DNA from: a bacterium
Lineage (GTDB): Bacteria; SZUA-79; Acidulodesulfobacterales; Acidulodesulfobacteraceae
Direction: 5' to 3'
DNA length: 51,302 nt
Assembly (NCBI GenBank): GCA_027318865.1
Contig: DAHVOJ010000008.1
Span: 1-51,302, forward strand
Below the pieces are notes generated by a model. That model was not told the origin of the DNA, did no database searches, and saw nothing but the letters and a program-made list of their open reading frames with translations. Made by a program: the position numbers and the translations under genes. Of the stretch, positions 33,398-42,794 are shown piece by piece (the stretch's first letter is position 1; each line of letters opens with the position of its first letter).

Positions 33398-34117
33398 ATG
33401 ACGAACGGCTATGATATTCGGGGCAATGCTCCTCTGATAATGCTTGAAAATATAGGTATGATTTATAAAATAGGCGATATTTCCTATGAAGTGCTAAAAG
33501 GCATTAATCTTACAATTGAAAACGGAGAATTTGTTTCGATAATGGGCGCGTCGGGTTCCGGCAAATCTACCCTTATGAATATACTCGGATGTTTGGATAA
33601 ACCTACGTCCGGAAGCTATTTTCTTGAAGGAAGAGACGTCTCCGGTTTAACTTCGGACGAACTTGCCGAGATACGCAACAAAAAGATAGGCTTCGTATTT
33701 CAGGGGTTTAATCTTATACAGAGGCTGTCCGTTATAGAAAACGTTATGCTGCCGCTTTATTATTCCGGCCTCCATTCTAAGGATTCTGAGGAAATGGCAA
33801 TGGAAGCGTTAAAACTCGTTGACCTTTCCGAAAAAGGAAATAAATTTCCTAACCAGATATCCGGCGGAGAACAGCAGAGGGTTGCTATCGCAAGAGCCAT
33901 AGTAAACAATGCGCCGATAATAATGGCCGACGAACCTACTGGAAATCTCGATTCCGTGAGAGGCGCCGACGTTATGAATTTTTTCGAAAAAATAAATGCG
34001 GAGAGAGGAGCCACCATTATTCTCGTATCGCATGATAGGCATATAGCGGGTTACGGAAGAAGACTCGTTACCGTTAAAGACGGAATGATTATATCTTCGG
34101 AAACGATAACAGTATAA
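33398..34117 (+). CDS. MacB-type ABC transporter ATP-binding protein
   Basis: The 239-residue ATPase has Walker A GASGSGKS (50-57), Q-loop FVFQGFNLIQ, signature ISGGEQQRVAIARA, Walker B IIMADEPTGNLD and H-loop VSHD. It belongs to the MacB/LolD class. In E. coli MacB the ATPase and permease are one protein; here they are separate genes. It powers the pump with the permease encoded 10 bp downstream. Confidence 0.93.
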   Translation: MTNGYDIRGNAPLIMLENIGMIYKIGDISYEVLKGINLTIENGEFVSIMGASGSGKSTLMNILGCLDKPTSGSYFLEGRDVSGLTSDELAEIRNKKIGFVFQGFNLIQRLSVIENVMLPLYYSGLHSKDSEEMAMEALKLVDLSEKGNKFPNQISGGEQQRVAIARAIVNNAPIIMADEPTGNLDSVRGADVMNFFEKINAERGATIILVSHDRHIAGYGRRLVTVKDGMIISSETITV

Positions 34118-34127
34118 CAGTAAAGAT

Positions 34128-35363
34128 ATGAAACAAAAACATGTAAAATTCGCCTTTTTTCTGGACTTAGAATCTGCATATAAAACTCTTTTGCGAAATA
34201 AAATAAGGTCGTTTTTGACCATATTGGGCATAATTATAGGCGTGGGTTCGGTTATTGCAACAATCAGCATAGGGCAGGGAGCTTCGAGAGCCATACAGAA
34301 TTCCATTAATTCTATGGGTTCCAATATGCTTATCATACTTCCTGGTTCGTCGTCTCTCGGAGGCATTAGGAGCGGATTCGGAATCCTGCCTGATTTAACT
34401 TTAAACGATGTTTACGCTATAAGAAAACTTCCCGCGGTAAAAACCGATTCGGGAAACCTCGGTATGGGACAACAAGTCGTTTGGCACGGCAATAACTGGT
34501 CAACGCTCGTTATAGGCGCGAGCTCCACTTTTACGGAAATTAGGAATTGGCCGGTCGCAAAGGGAACTTTTTTTACGCATCAACAAGTCGCCTCGGCGGC
34601 AAACGTTGCCGTAATAGGCAATACCGCCGCTGCCGAACTTTTCGGACTTATAAATCCTATTGGACATATAGTAATTATACATAATGTTCCGTTTACGATA
34701 ATCGGACTTTTATCGGTTAAGGGTTTTAACGCGTTCGGTCAGGACCAGGACGATACGGTCGTAATTCCGATAACCACTATGCTGGAAAAAATTGCGGGAA
34801 CGACGTGGGTGCATGCAATAGCGGTATCGGCAAAAACATCTAAAGATACTTCTTTGGCGCAATCGGAAATAACGGCATTATTAAGGCAAAGGCATCATAT
34901 TCCGCCGCGCAAGCCGGACGACTTTTTCGTCCGGAATCTTACCGAACTCGCGGCAACCGCAAACTCGAGCGCAAATACTTTTACGATTCTTTTAGCAAGC
35001 ATAGCCGCCGTTTCACTGCTTGTGGGCGGCATAGGCATAATGAATATAATGCTTGTTTCCGTTACGGAAAGAACGAAAGAAATAGGAATCAGAATGGCGA
35101 TAGGGGCCAAAAAATCGGATATTCTAAAACAGTTTTTAATAGAATCTTCCGTTTTAAGCCTTTTCGGCGGAATACTCGGCATAGGTCTCGGCTTTGGCAT
35201 TTCAAGCGCAATTTCGGCTTTTTCCCCGCTTAAAACTATCGTTACTACCGAACCTATAATAATCTCCCTCGTCTTTTCCTTGTGCGTAGGAATATTTTTC
35301 GGCTTTTATCCCGCATTTAAAGCCTCAAGGATGAATCCGGTCGAAGCTCTTAGATACGAATAA
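34128..35363 (+). CDS. MacB-type ABC transporter permease (FtsX fold)
   Basis: The 411-residue permease has an N-terminal membrane segment (FLTILGIIIGVGSVIATISI, about 26-46), a large periplasmic MacB_PCD domain, and three C-terminal membrane helices with VGGIGIMNIMLVSVTERTKE and IGAKKSDILKQFLIESSVLS. This is the FtsX/MacB topology of four helices. It should form a tripartite exporter with the adaptor and TolC. The substrate is unknown: macrolides, siderophores or peptides are known for the family. Confidence 0.92.
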   Translation: MKQKHVKFAFFLDLESAYKTLLRNKIRSFLTILGIIIGVGSVIATISIGQGASRAIQNSINSMGSNMLIILPGSSSLGGIRSGFGILPDLTLNDVYAIRKLPAVKTDSGNLGMGQQVVWHGNNWSTLVIGASSTFTEIRNWPVAKGTFFTHQQVASAANVAVIGNTAAAELFGLINPIGHIVIIHNVPFTIIGLLSVKGFNAFGQDQDDTVVIPITTMLEKIAGTTWVHAIAVSAKTSKDTSLAQSEITALLRQRHHIPPRKPDDFFVRNLTELAATANSSANTFTILLASIAAVSLLVGGIGIMNIMLVSVTERTKEIGIRMAIGAKKSDILKQFLIESSVLSLFGGILGIGLGFGISSAISAFSPLKTIVTTEPIIISLVFSLCVGIFFGFYPAFKASRMNPVEALRYE

Positions 35364-35479
35364 TTCAACCGCCGGCTTTCATATTTTTTATATTTCTGTT
35401 ATATTAATAACATAAATAATATATAGAATATTAAAAATTTAGTATCAATCATATTATATATACGCAAAATACGCAAAAG

Positions 35480-36133
35480 ATGTTTAAGACTTTAAAAGAA
35501 AATATAAATTCTGTTTACGAAAGAGACCCGGCGGCAAGAAACGCCGTAGAAGTATTGTTGTGCTACCCGGGGCTTCATGCCGTATATTTTCATAAAATTT
35601 CGCATTTTTTATGGGAACATAAATGCAGGCTCCTCGCAAGGTTGGTTTCGCAGACCGGAAGATTTTTTACCGGAATCGAAATTCATCCCGGAGCAAAGAT
35701 CGGAAAAAGATTTTTTATAGACCACGGTATGGGAGTCGTGATAGGCGAGACGGCGGAAATAGGCGACGACGTCACGATTTATCACGGAGTTACGCTGGGC
35801 GGGACAAGCTGGAAAAAGGAAAAAAGGCATCCGACTATAGAGGACAGAGTAATAATAGGCACTGGAGCAAAAATATTAGGGCCTTTAACGATTGAACACG
35901 ACTCTAAGGTCGGAGCTAATTCGGTAGTCGTAAATGCCGTGCCGGCTCATTCAACCGTGGTCGGAATACCAGCGAAATCGGCAAAACGGGATGAATCGGA
36001 GGTTCACGACAATATCGACCTTGAACATAACAGGCTGTTCGATCCCGCTTTTTACGAAATTTCGCTTTTAAAATCGAAAATATCGGAACTTGAAAATAGA
36101 ATATCGGAACTTGAATCGGGCGGCAAAAAATAA
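35480..36133 (+). CDS. cysE: serine O-acetyltransferase
   Basis: The 217-residue enzyme transfers acetyl from acetyl-CoA to L-serine, the first step of cysteine synthesis. The left-handed beta-helix hexapeptide region carries [20 protein letters not shown], then the active-site part [20 protein letters not shown] and GAKILGPL. It is of the short CysE type. The C-terminus has a small coiled coil ([14 protein letters not shown]). It is followed after 4 bp by the Rrf2 regulator, suggesting sulfur-responsive control. Confidence 0.95.
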   Translation: MFKTLKENINSVYERDPAARNAVEVLLCYPGLHAVYFHKISHFLWEHKCRLLARLVSQTGRFFTGIEIHPGAKIGKRFFIDHGMGVVIGETAEIGDDVTIYHGVTLGGTSWKKEKRHPTIEDRVIIGTGAKILGPLTIEHDSKVGANSVVVNAVPAHSTVVGIPAKSAKRDESEVHDNIDLEHNRLFDPAFYEISLLKSKISELENRISELESGGKK

Positions 36134-36137
36134 AAAA

Positions 36138-36596
36138 ATGAAACTTTCTTCAAAAGGACAGTATGCCGTAAGGGCGTTAATATATCTGACTTATAATTCA
36201 AAAGACAATTCCGTGCCGGTAGGCTTGAAAGAAATAGCCGCAGGAGAATCTATTTCCCTGCATTATCTCGAACAGATATTTTTTATACTAAAAAAAGCCG
36301 GAATAGTTAAAAGCCTGAGGGGTCCCAACGGCGGCTACCTGCTTAACAAAAAACCTTCGGAAATATTTATAGGAGATATAATAGCATCGGTAGAGCCTAT
36401 AGAAATAATAAGCTGCATCAGCAAGTCAAAAGCTAAGAAGGAATGCAGAAGAAAATCCGTCTGCCTTGCTTTCGATATGTGGAATTCCATATCTAACAAA
36501 ATAACGGAATTTCTTAATTCTATAACAATAAAAGACGTTATAGACGAATATAAACAAAAACAGGCTGTATTAAATAAAGATAAATATAGCCTGTGA
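36138..36596 (+). CDS. Rrf2 family transcriptional regulator (IscR/CymR-like)
   Basis: The 152-residue protein has the Rrf2 winged helix: MKLSSKGQYAVRALIYLTYN, LKEIAAGESISLHYLEQIFF and LRGPNGGYLLNKKPSEI. Three cysteines (ISCIS, KEC, SVC) spaced by 9 and 5 residues resemble the IscR [2Fe-2S] ligands. It could sense Fe-S or cysteine status and control cysE and the downstream desulfurase. The start at 36138 was chosen because it gives the family N-terminus; an upstream ATG at 36090 lies inside cysE. Confidence 0.9.
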   Translation: MKLSSKGQYAVRALIYLTYNSKDNSVPVGLKEIAAGESISLHYLEQIFFILKKAGIVKSLRGPNGGYLLNKKPSEIFIGDIIASVEPIEIISCISKSKAKKECRRKSVCLAFDMWNSISNKITEFLNSITIKDVIDEYKQKQAVLNKDKYSL

Positions 36597-36813
36597 ACCA
36601 CCCCGTCAGGCTGACGCCTGCCTCCCCTCCTTAAAAAGGAGGGGAGCTGTTGCCGGGCGGCTAATGTGTTTTAACTCCACTCCTTTTTAAGATATATTCT
36701 TCTGCGCGCTTTAAAAGGCACTGCTTTTTAGCAGAAGAATATGGGAGAGCCTGTAGCTATGGAGTTCAGCGTATATAAAGCCGAAGGCTTTATGCCGAAC
36801 GGAATGGGTGGTT
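36596..36813. repeat. 218-bp MITE-like element with nested hairpins
   Basis: Short terminal inverted repeats AACCACCC and GGGTGGTT bound the element. Inside are CCTCC-TTAAAA-AGGAGG, AACTCC/GGAGTT and the palindromic repeat B. It carries no gene and begins within the last base of the Rrf2 gene. The remaining gap to nifS (36814-36956) holds the duplicated start region. Confidence 0.55.
36691..36743. repeat. nested palindromic repeat, copy B
   Basis: Perfect 12-bp arms ATATTCTTCTGC and GCAGAAGAATAT (36694-36705, 36731-36742) enclose an inner hairpin. The sequence is clearly related to 16044-16098. Confidence 0.7.
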
Positions 36814-36866
36814 TTTAAATAGTTTCAGAATATGAGATTATGCCGACAGAATTCAATTCCGTCGCC

Positions 36867-36974
36867 ATCACAAATTTGACTATATGCCGAGAATTTACTT
36901 AATATATAAATAGCGAAGTTAAAACTTTAGAAACAATAAATCACAAATTTGACTATATGCCGAGAATTTACTTA
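36867..36974 (+). repeat. duplicated nifS start region (35-bp direct repeats)
   Basis: The 35-bp sequence ending ATGCCGAGAATTTACTTA occurs at 36867-36901 and 36940-36974. The second copy carries the nifS start. The first opens an 8-codon leader (MPRIYLIYK minus one or so, then TAG) that stops at once. It looks like a partial local duplication. Confidence 0.85.
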
Positions 36975-38126
36975 GACTATAATGCGACTACTCCTATTGA
37001 CCCTTCGGTTCTGGAAGAAGTCGTAAATACCCTTAAAAATTATCAGGGCAATCCTTCTTCGGTTTATGAAGAAGGGCGGTCGGCTAGAATTCTAATAGAA
37101 GACTCCAGGGACTTTATCAAATCTTTTTTAGACGCAGGAAATTCCGGAGAAATTATCTTTACGTCCTCCGGTTCGGAATCCGTTAATCTTGCTATAATCG
37201 GCTCGGTTTATGCATATATGAGGAATAATAAAAAAATCGTTCCCCATATAATAACTTCTACGGTCGAACACCATGCCGTCCTCAATACTTTCAAGTTTTT
37301 GGAATCTATCGGCGTAGAAACGACTTATATAGGAGTAAACGAATTTGGAGCGATTAATACCGAAGATATCGTAACCGCAATAAAAGAAAATACCGTGTTA
37401 GTTTCTATAATGGGCGCAAATAACGAAACAGGAACCATATTTCCTTTAAAACAAATTTTCGAAGAAGTTAAAAAAGTTAAAAACGACTTGCTTTTCCACA
37501 GCGATTTGGTTCAGGTTATCGGAAAGAGTTATTTCAGCCTCAAAGATATTCCGCTGGATTTATGCAGTTTTTCGGGACACAAGTTTTATGCGTTAAAAGG
37601 CTGCGGAGCTTTATACGTAAAAAAGGGGGTGGATATAGACCCCATAATACACGGCGGGCATCAGGAGCGCGGATTAAGAGCCGGAACGGAAAACATAGGC
37701 GGTATCGTTTCAATGGCAAAAAGCTTAAATATTTTCAAAAATGTTATGAATGAAGAAATAGGCAGAATCGGTACGCTCGGCGGCATTTTCTTAGATAAAC
37801 TTTTTTACGGCATTGAAGGCATAAAACTCAACGGACATCCGGTAAACAGGCTTAAAAACACTATAAACGTGTCTTTCGACGGGGTAAAATCCGAAACTCT
37901 GCTTTTTAATCTCGACCTTTACGGAATCAGCGCTTCCGCAGGTTCCGCCTGTAATGCCGGAGCCGTTTCCCTGTCCCATGTTTTAAAAGCTCACGGATAC
38001 GACGTTAAAAGAATAGAATCCGCTATAAGATTCAGCATAGGCAGATTTACCACGGAGGATGATATAGATTATGCGGTAAGCGCTATAAAAAAAGGCGTAT
38101 TAAAATTAAGAACTAATCCCGCGTAA
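36957..38126 (+). CDS. cysteine desulfurase (NifS/IscS family)
   Basis: The 389-residue PLP enzyme takes sulfur from cysteine for Fe-S clusters and tRNA thiolation. IYLDYNATTPIDPSVLEE is the usual N-terminus. The PLP lysine is K209 in SGHKFYALKGCG and the persulfide cysteine is C332 in SAGSACNAG, corresponding to K206 and C328 of IscS. It precedes mnmA, which needs such a sulfur donor, and follows the cysE-Rrf2 pair. No iscU gene is in the window. The start is repeated 73 bp upstream. Confidence 0.95.
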   Translation: MPRIYLDYNATTPIDPSVLEEVVNTLKNYQGNPSSVYEEGRSARILIEDSRDFIKSFLDAGNSGEIIFTSSGSESVNLAIIGSVYAYMRNNKKIVPHIITSTVEHHAVLNTFKFLESIGVETTYIGVNEFGAINTEDIVTAIKENTVLVSIMGANNETGTIFPLKQIFEEVKKVKNDLLFHSDLVQVIGKSYFSLKDIPLDLCSFSGHKFYALKGCGALYVKKGVDIDPIIHGGHQERGLRAGTENIGGIVSMAKSLNIFKNVMNEEIGRIGTLGGIFLDKLFYGIEGIKLNGHPVNRLKNTINVSFDGVKSETLLFNLDLYGISASAGSACNAGAVSLSHVLKAHGYDVKRIESAIRFSIGRFTTEDDIDYAVSAIKKGVLKLRTNPA

Positions 38127-38136
38127 AAAAATAAAT

Positions 38137-38261
38137 TGTCATTCCTGCGAAAGCAGGAATCCAGATATTAAAACTTTTGGGATAAATCCTGTATAAAAAA
38201 GCATTAAGTTTAATTGTAGTTTATTATATTATATAGATTCCTGCTTTCGCAGGAATGACAA
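38137..38261. repeat. inverted pair of palindromic repeats (MITE-like)
   Basis: Copies of the REP-like repeat at 38138-38164 and 38236-38260 face each other, with about 70 bp of AT-rich sequence between them. The right copy ends 10 bp before the mnmA start, where a ribosome site would normally be. Confidence 0.7.
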
Positions 38262-38270
38262 GCAAATAAA

Positions 38271-39380
38271 ATGCTTATAAAATCTAACAAAACCGTAGCC
38301 GTTGCAATGTCCGGCGGCGTGGACAGCTCGGTAAGCGCAATAATTCTAAAAAACAGAGGATATTCCGTAATAGGCGTTTCCATGCATCTGATTTCGGGCA
38401 ATGTTGCTTCAGGCGCTTTAAAAACCTGCTGTAGTATAGACGACATAATATCGGCAAAGAGGGTATGCGTAAAACTCGGCATACCTCATTTTGTTATAAA
38501 CCTCGAAAACGAATTTAAGACGGCGGTAATAGACCGCTTTGTTTTGGAATATCTCGGCGGAAAAACCCCCAACCCCTGTATTCTATGTAACTGCGTTATG
38601 AAGTTCGATCTGCTTCTTAAGAGGGCAAAAGAACTGGGCGCAAAATTTCTTGCAACGGGTCACTATGCAAGAATAACAAAAAATACGTCGGGACTATATT
38701 TTCTTTTGAAGTCCAAAGACTTAACGAAAGACCAGTCTTACGTTCTTTACGACCTTTCGCAGGAAAACCTTAAAAGCATTATATTTCCCGTCGGCAATAT
38801 GAATAAAAGACAGACAAGACAAATAGCTTCCGACGCAGGATTTGCGGAAATTTCCGGCAAAAAAGACAGCGTCGAGATATGTTTTATTCCAAATAAAGAT
38901 TATGCGGGATTTATAAAAAAGCAATCCTCTGAACTCCCGGATATTTCAAACGGCTGTTTAAAAAAAGGATTTATAAAAAATTTAAAAGGCGAAATAATCG
39001 GCGAGCATAACGGTATTTTTAACTATACCGTGGGGCAGAGGAAAAGGCTCGGCATTTCGTCTAAAAATCCTCTTTACGTCGTTAAAATTTCTGCGGAAAA
39101 CAATGAAATTTTTGCAGGTAATTTAGAAGATTGCCTGTCGGATGCTTTAACCGTTAAAAATTTTAATTTTATCAATCCCGGAGATAAAAACATACTGCAT
39201 GAAATGAAAACAACCGCAAAAATAAGATACTCCTCGCCTGATTACAAGTGCAGCGCATTCGTTTCCGAAGGCGGTTCGGTAAAAATTAAATTTGACGAAA
39301 AAGTAAAATTTATAACCCCGGGACAGTCCATCGTCGTATATTCGGGCATTAAAGTAATAGGCGGCGGAATTATTGAATAA
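38271..39380 (+). CDS. mnmA: tRNA-specific 2-thiouridylase MnmA
   Basis: The 369-residue enzyme makes 2-thiouridine at position 34 of tRNAs for Lys, Glu and Gln. It has the PP-loop AMSGGVDSSVS, the catalytic cysteine in NPCILCNCVMKF, TGHYARI, and the second cysteine in DSVEICFIPNKDY. NYTVGQRKRLGIS is a typical C-terminal motif. Sulfur would come from the desulfurase encoded upstream. The start lies just after the palindromic repeat and has no clear ribosome site. Confidence 0.96.
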   Translation: MLIKSNKTVAVAMSGGVDSSVSAIILKNRGYSVIGVSMHLISGNVASGALKTCCSIDDIISAKRVCVKLGIPHFVINLENEFKTAVIDRFVLEYLGGKTPNPCILCNCVMKFDLLLKRAKELGAKFLATGHYARITKNTSGLYFLLKSKDLTKDQSYVLYDLSQENLKSIIFPVGNMNKRQTRQIASDAGFAEISGKKDSVEICFIPNKDYAGFIKKQSSELPDISNGCLKKGFIKNLKGEIIGEHNGIFNYTVGQRKRLGISSKNPLYVVKISAENNEIFAGNLEDCLSDALTVKNFNFINPGDKNILHEMKTTAKIRYSSPDYKCSAFVSEGGSVKIKFDEKVKFITPGQSIVVYSGIKVIGGGIIE

Positions 39381-39433
39381 TAAATTAAAAATGAATAATT
39401 TTTAATTTAATTAATATAATAAACATATAATAT

Positions 39434-40762
39434 ATGGAAAACCTGAATATAACACGAAACATTATAGCCGAACTGTTCGGCGAAGAACGAATGCAGAGCG
39501 GAAATGAACCCGTTAAATGCGCCGTCGTTTCTTCAGGCTGCAAGCTTAATCAGTTTGAATCGTGCCAGCTTTCGGAAATATTTAAGAAATTTAATATTTC
39601 CACGGCAGAATACGGCGAACCGGAAATCGATATTTTTTTAATAAATACCTGCACGGTTACGGACAAAGCCGATATAGAAACAGAAAGGACTATAAGAAAA
39701 ATAAAAAAACTTTATCCGGAAAGCCGTTTGATTGTTGCGGGATGTTCAGCTCAGACAAATAAAAACAGATTTGCAGGCGACGCCGGCATTAAACTTATGG
39801 ATAACGTAAAAAAAGCCGAACTTATAAAAAATTCGGTAAAAGAATTCCCTGATTCTGTTTTTAACCAAAAAAGAACCAGACCCTATTTGAAAATTCAGGA
39901 AGGCTGCGGGCTTGGGTGTTCTTACTGCATAATACCTAAAGCAAGACCCGTCAAATGGTCGCTCGATATAAAAAATGTTTTGCATTACATCGAAGAATTT
40001 AATAAACTCGGCTTTCGAGAAATAATATTGACGGGGGTCAATATAGGCTCTTATAAAGACAAAAAATCCGGCGCAGGATTTAAAGAACTTCTTATAGCGG
40101 CGGAAGAACTAAAAAACGACGTAAAAATAAGGATAAGTTCCATAGACCCGATATACATAGACGACGAAATTATTAAAATTTTTGCGGCTTCTAAGAAAAT
40201 AAGAAATCATTTTCATATACCTCTTCAGAGCGCTTCCGACGGAATACTTAAATTAATGAAAAGAAATTATTCTTTTAAGGACTATTCGGTTATTGCCGAA
40301 AAAATTTGCAAATCGGTATCCGGCGCCGCAATAGGAACGGATATAATAAGCGGCTTCCCCGGCGAGACCGAAGACGATTTTCACGAAACAGAAGAAAACC
40401 TTAAAAAACTCCCTGTTTATTACATACATGCATTTTCTTATTCGGACAGAGCCGGAACGGAATCTTATTTTTTAAAACCGAAAATTAAGGAATCGGAAAT
40501 TAAACGAAGAACCGGCATAATAAGAGAAATTTCTCTGCAAAAAAAATTAAAATTTCATAATAAATTTCATAATAAAACTTTAGAATTTCTAAGCCTTACC
40601 GATAATAAAGCGCTAAGTTCCAATTATATTAAAGCAAAAATATCGGGAAATCCCAATTTAGCTCAAGGGACGGAATTTAAAGGTAAAATTATAAATACGG
40701 GGGGGCGCTTAAGGAAGGACGAAGTTTCGGAAGTTCTTGTAGAAATTCAAACTTTTATATAA
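39434..40762 (+). CDS. mtaB: tRNA t6A37 methylthiotransferase MtaB
   Basis: The 442-residue radical SAM enzyme adds a methylthio group to N6-threonylcarbamoyladenosine at tRNA position 37. NTCTVTDKADIETER (C73) is diagnostic of MtaB, with C36 in SSGCKLNQFE. The radical SAM cysteines are in QEGCGLGCSYCIIPKARP. About 26 residues precede the normal family start; the ATG at 39491 is an alternative. It ends 3 bp before rnc. Confidence 0.93.
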   Translation: MENLNITRNIIAELFGEERMQSGNEPVKCAVVSSGCKLNQFESCQLSEIFKKFNISTAEYGEPEIDIFLINTCTVTDKADIETERTIRKIKKLYPESRLIVAGCSAQTNKNRFAGDAGIKLMDNVKKAELIKNSVKEFPDSVFNQKRTRPYLKIQEGCGLGCSYCIIPKARPVKWSLDIKNVLHYIEEFNKLGFREIILTGVNIGSYKDKKSGAGFKELLIAAEELKNDVKIRISSIDPIYIDDEIIKIFAASKKIRNHFHIPLQSASDGILKLMKRNYSFKDYSVIAEKICKSVSGAAIGTDIISGFPGETEDDFHETEENLKKLPVYYIHAFSYSDRAGTESYFLKPKIKESEIKRRTGIIREISLQKKLKFHNKFHNKTLEFLSLTDNKALSSNYIKAKISGNPNLAQGTEFKGKIINTGGRLRKDEVSEVLVEIQTFI

Positions 40763-40765
40763 GAA

Positions 40766-41458
40766 ATGGATTATAATATTATTGAAAAAAGAATAGGATA
40801 TTCGTTTAAGGACAAATCGTTAATAGACCTTGCATTTACCCATAAATCTATAAGCGCCGAGAAAAACTACGAAAGATTGGAGTTTCTCGGCGATGCGGTT
40901 ATAGGCGCGGCAGTGGCGGAATATCTTTATAAAAACTTTAAGGATTTAAACGAAGGAGAGCTTTCAAAATACCGTGCGGCGCTTGTAAGGCTTGAGGCAC
41001 TTTATAATATTGCGCAAAATCTTCAAATTTCGGAGTTTATTTTGAAAGAGCGGGGTAACGGGGAATCCGGATTAAATCTTAAAAACAAAAGAATAATCGG
41101 CAACGTTTACGAAGCTGTTATAGGAGCAATTTTTTTAGATTCGTCGTATAAAACGACCAAAAAGATTTTGTTAAAACATATTTTAAAAATTAATCCCTAT
41201 ATTTATAAAGAAATTGCCGAAAATTTAGATTTTAAGACCGACTTGCAGGAAATAGTCCAGAAAGAAACCGGCAAGACGCCGAAATATTTTACGGTTAACA
41301 AGGAAGGACCCGATCACGATGCCGTTTTCACTATCTGTGTCAAAATAGATGATGAAATTTTTGCTTTCGGACGGGGCAATACTAAAAAAATAGCTGAGCA
41401 GAATGGAGCAAAAATTGCAATCGAAAGATTTCTGGAGAAAATAAATGATAAAAAATAA
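40766..41458 (+). CDS. rnc: ribonuclease III
   Basis: The 230-residue endonuclease cuts double-stranded RNA, processing rRNA and some mRNAs. The catalytic signature YERLEFLGDAVIGAAVAEY and EAVIGAIFLDS are present, and a double-stranded-RNA-binding domain fills the last 70 residues (TDLQEIVQKETGKTPKYFTV). It overlaps der by 14 bp. Confidence 0.96.
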   Translation: MDYNIIEKRIGYSFKDKSLIDLAFTHKSISAEKNYERLEFLGDAVIGAAVAEYLYKNFKDLNEGELSKYRAALVRLEALYNIAQNLQISEFILKERGNGESGLNLKNKRIIGNVYEAVIGAIFLDSSYKTTKKILLKHILKINPYIYKEIAENLDFKTDLQEIVQKETGKTPKYFTVNKEGPDHDAVFTICVKIDDEIFAFGRGNTKKIAEQNGAKIAIERFLEKINDKK

Positions 41459-42785
41459 GGATTTTTTTGTCTTGATAATAGGCAGACCGAATGTAGGCAA
41501 ATCGACTATATTTAATAAAATACTCGGCGGAACTTCAGCTTTGTCTTCAAAAATATCGGGAACTACATTAGATTTAAATATTAAAAAAGTATCTTATAAC
41601 GGGGTTGATTTTTTGATTTCCGACAGCGGGGGTTTTAATGTTTCTCCGGCAAACGAAATAGAAAAAAAAATAACGGATAAGGTTTTTGAATATTCAAAAA
41701 AAGCCGGCATTATATTATTTGTCGTCGATTTTAAAAGCGGATTTATACCGGAGGATAGGGAAATTTTTCTTCGTTTAATAAAAAACGGAGCAAATATTAT
41801 TCTCGTAATTAATAAAGTAGATTCGCCGAAAGATATATATACTGCAATTACCGAATTTATCGGTCTCGGTATAAAAACAGTTTTAACCGTAAGCGCCGAA
41901 AAAGGAACGGGCATAGGCGAAATACTAGAAAAAATTGTCGAAGAAATAAATTTAAAAAAACCTGTCAAACCAAAAATATTAATTGAAGAAAACGGTTTTA
42001 AAATTGCGATTATAGGAAGACCCAACAGCGGAAAATCCACTTATATAAACACAGTCTTGAACGAGGACCTGCTTTTTACCGACGACAAACCCGGTACGAC
42101 CCGCGATTCTATAGACACGTACATCAGATATAAAGGACGTCTGATAACTTTAGTCGATACAGCCGGAATCAGAAAGAAAAATAAATTGGACATAAACTCG
42201 GAAGCCTTTCAGAAGCAGAGCCTCAATCAGATAAAAAGAGCGGATATCGTTATTCTTTTTATGGACGTAAATTCGGACATCACCCATGAAGACCTTTCGC
42301 TTTTAAGAAGAATAGCGCTCGAAAAAAAACCGGTTATAATAGCTTTTACCAAGTGGGATTTAAAAGAAAAACTGCCGGAAAATGCGGCGCAGTTCAAAAA
42401 AGAAATTAAATATAAATTAAAAGAGTTTTCCGGAACGCCGTTTGTATATATCTCATCGAAAACAAATAAAAATTTAAATAAATTATTGGATTTATCGGTA
42501 GAAATATACGATTCTAAAAGCATTAAAATAAAAACGAAAGATTTTAATAAATTTATTGAAGCGGCAAAAACAGATGCAAAAAGCGGCAGAATTTATAAAT
42601 ATATAACTTACGGCGTGCAGAAGGAAAGAGGGGAAATTCCTACTTTTATATTTTTTACCGGCAATAAAGGAAAAATATTCACTATGGTAGATATAAAATT
42701 TTTAAGAAACAGCATAAAAGAAGCATTCGGAATAAAATCCAACGTAGAGGTAATAATGGAATATAAAAAATACGACGCCGATTAA
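41445..42785 (+). CDS. der: GTPase Der (EngA)
   Basis: The 446-residue protein has two tandem GTPase domains, the hallmark of Der: GRPNVGKST with DSGG in the first, and GRPNSGKST with DTAGIR in the second, plus a C-terminal KH-like domain. It helps assemble the 50S ribosomal subunit. The first G-domain is slightly unusual (SKISGTTLDLNIKK in place of the common GVTRD). It overlaps rnc and ends 9 bp from the convergent small gene. Confidence 0.95.
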   Translation: MIKNKDFFVLIIGRPNVGKSTIFNKILGGTSALSSKISGTTLDLNIKKVSYNGVDFLISDSGGFNVSPANEIEKKITDKVFEYSKKAGIILFVVDFKSGFIPEDREIFLRLIKNGANIILVINKVDSPKDIYTAITEFIGLGIKTVLTVSAEKGTGIGEILEKIVEEINLKKPVKPKILIEENGFKIAIIGRPNSGKSTYINTVLNEDLLFTDDKPGTTRDSIDTYIRYKGRLITLVDTAGIRKKNKLDINSEAFQKQSLNQIKRADIVILFMDVNSDITHEDLSLLRRIALEKKPVIIAFTKWDLKEKLPENAAQFKKEIKYKLKEFSGTPFVYISSKTNKNLNKLLDLSVEIYDSKSIKIKTKDFNKFIEAAKTDAKSGRIYKYITYGVQKERGEIPTFIFFTGNKGKIFTMVDIKFLRNSIKEAFGIKSNVEVIMEYKKYDAD

Positions 42786-42794
42786 AATTTATTG

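Noticed and set aside
33809-34366. 185-residue minus-strand open frame across the MacB genes
   Set aside because: It is a shadow of the ATPase and permease genes, which have all expected motifs.
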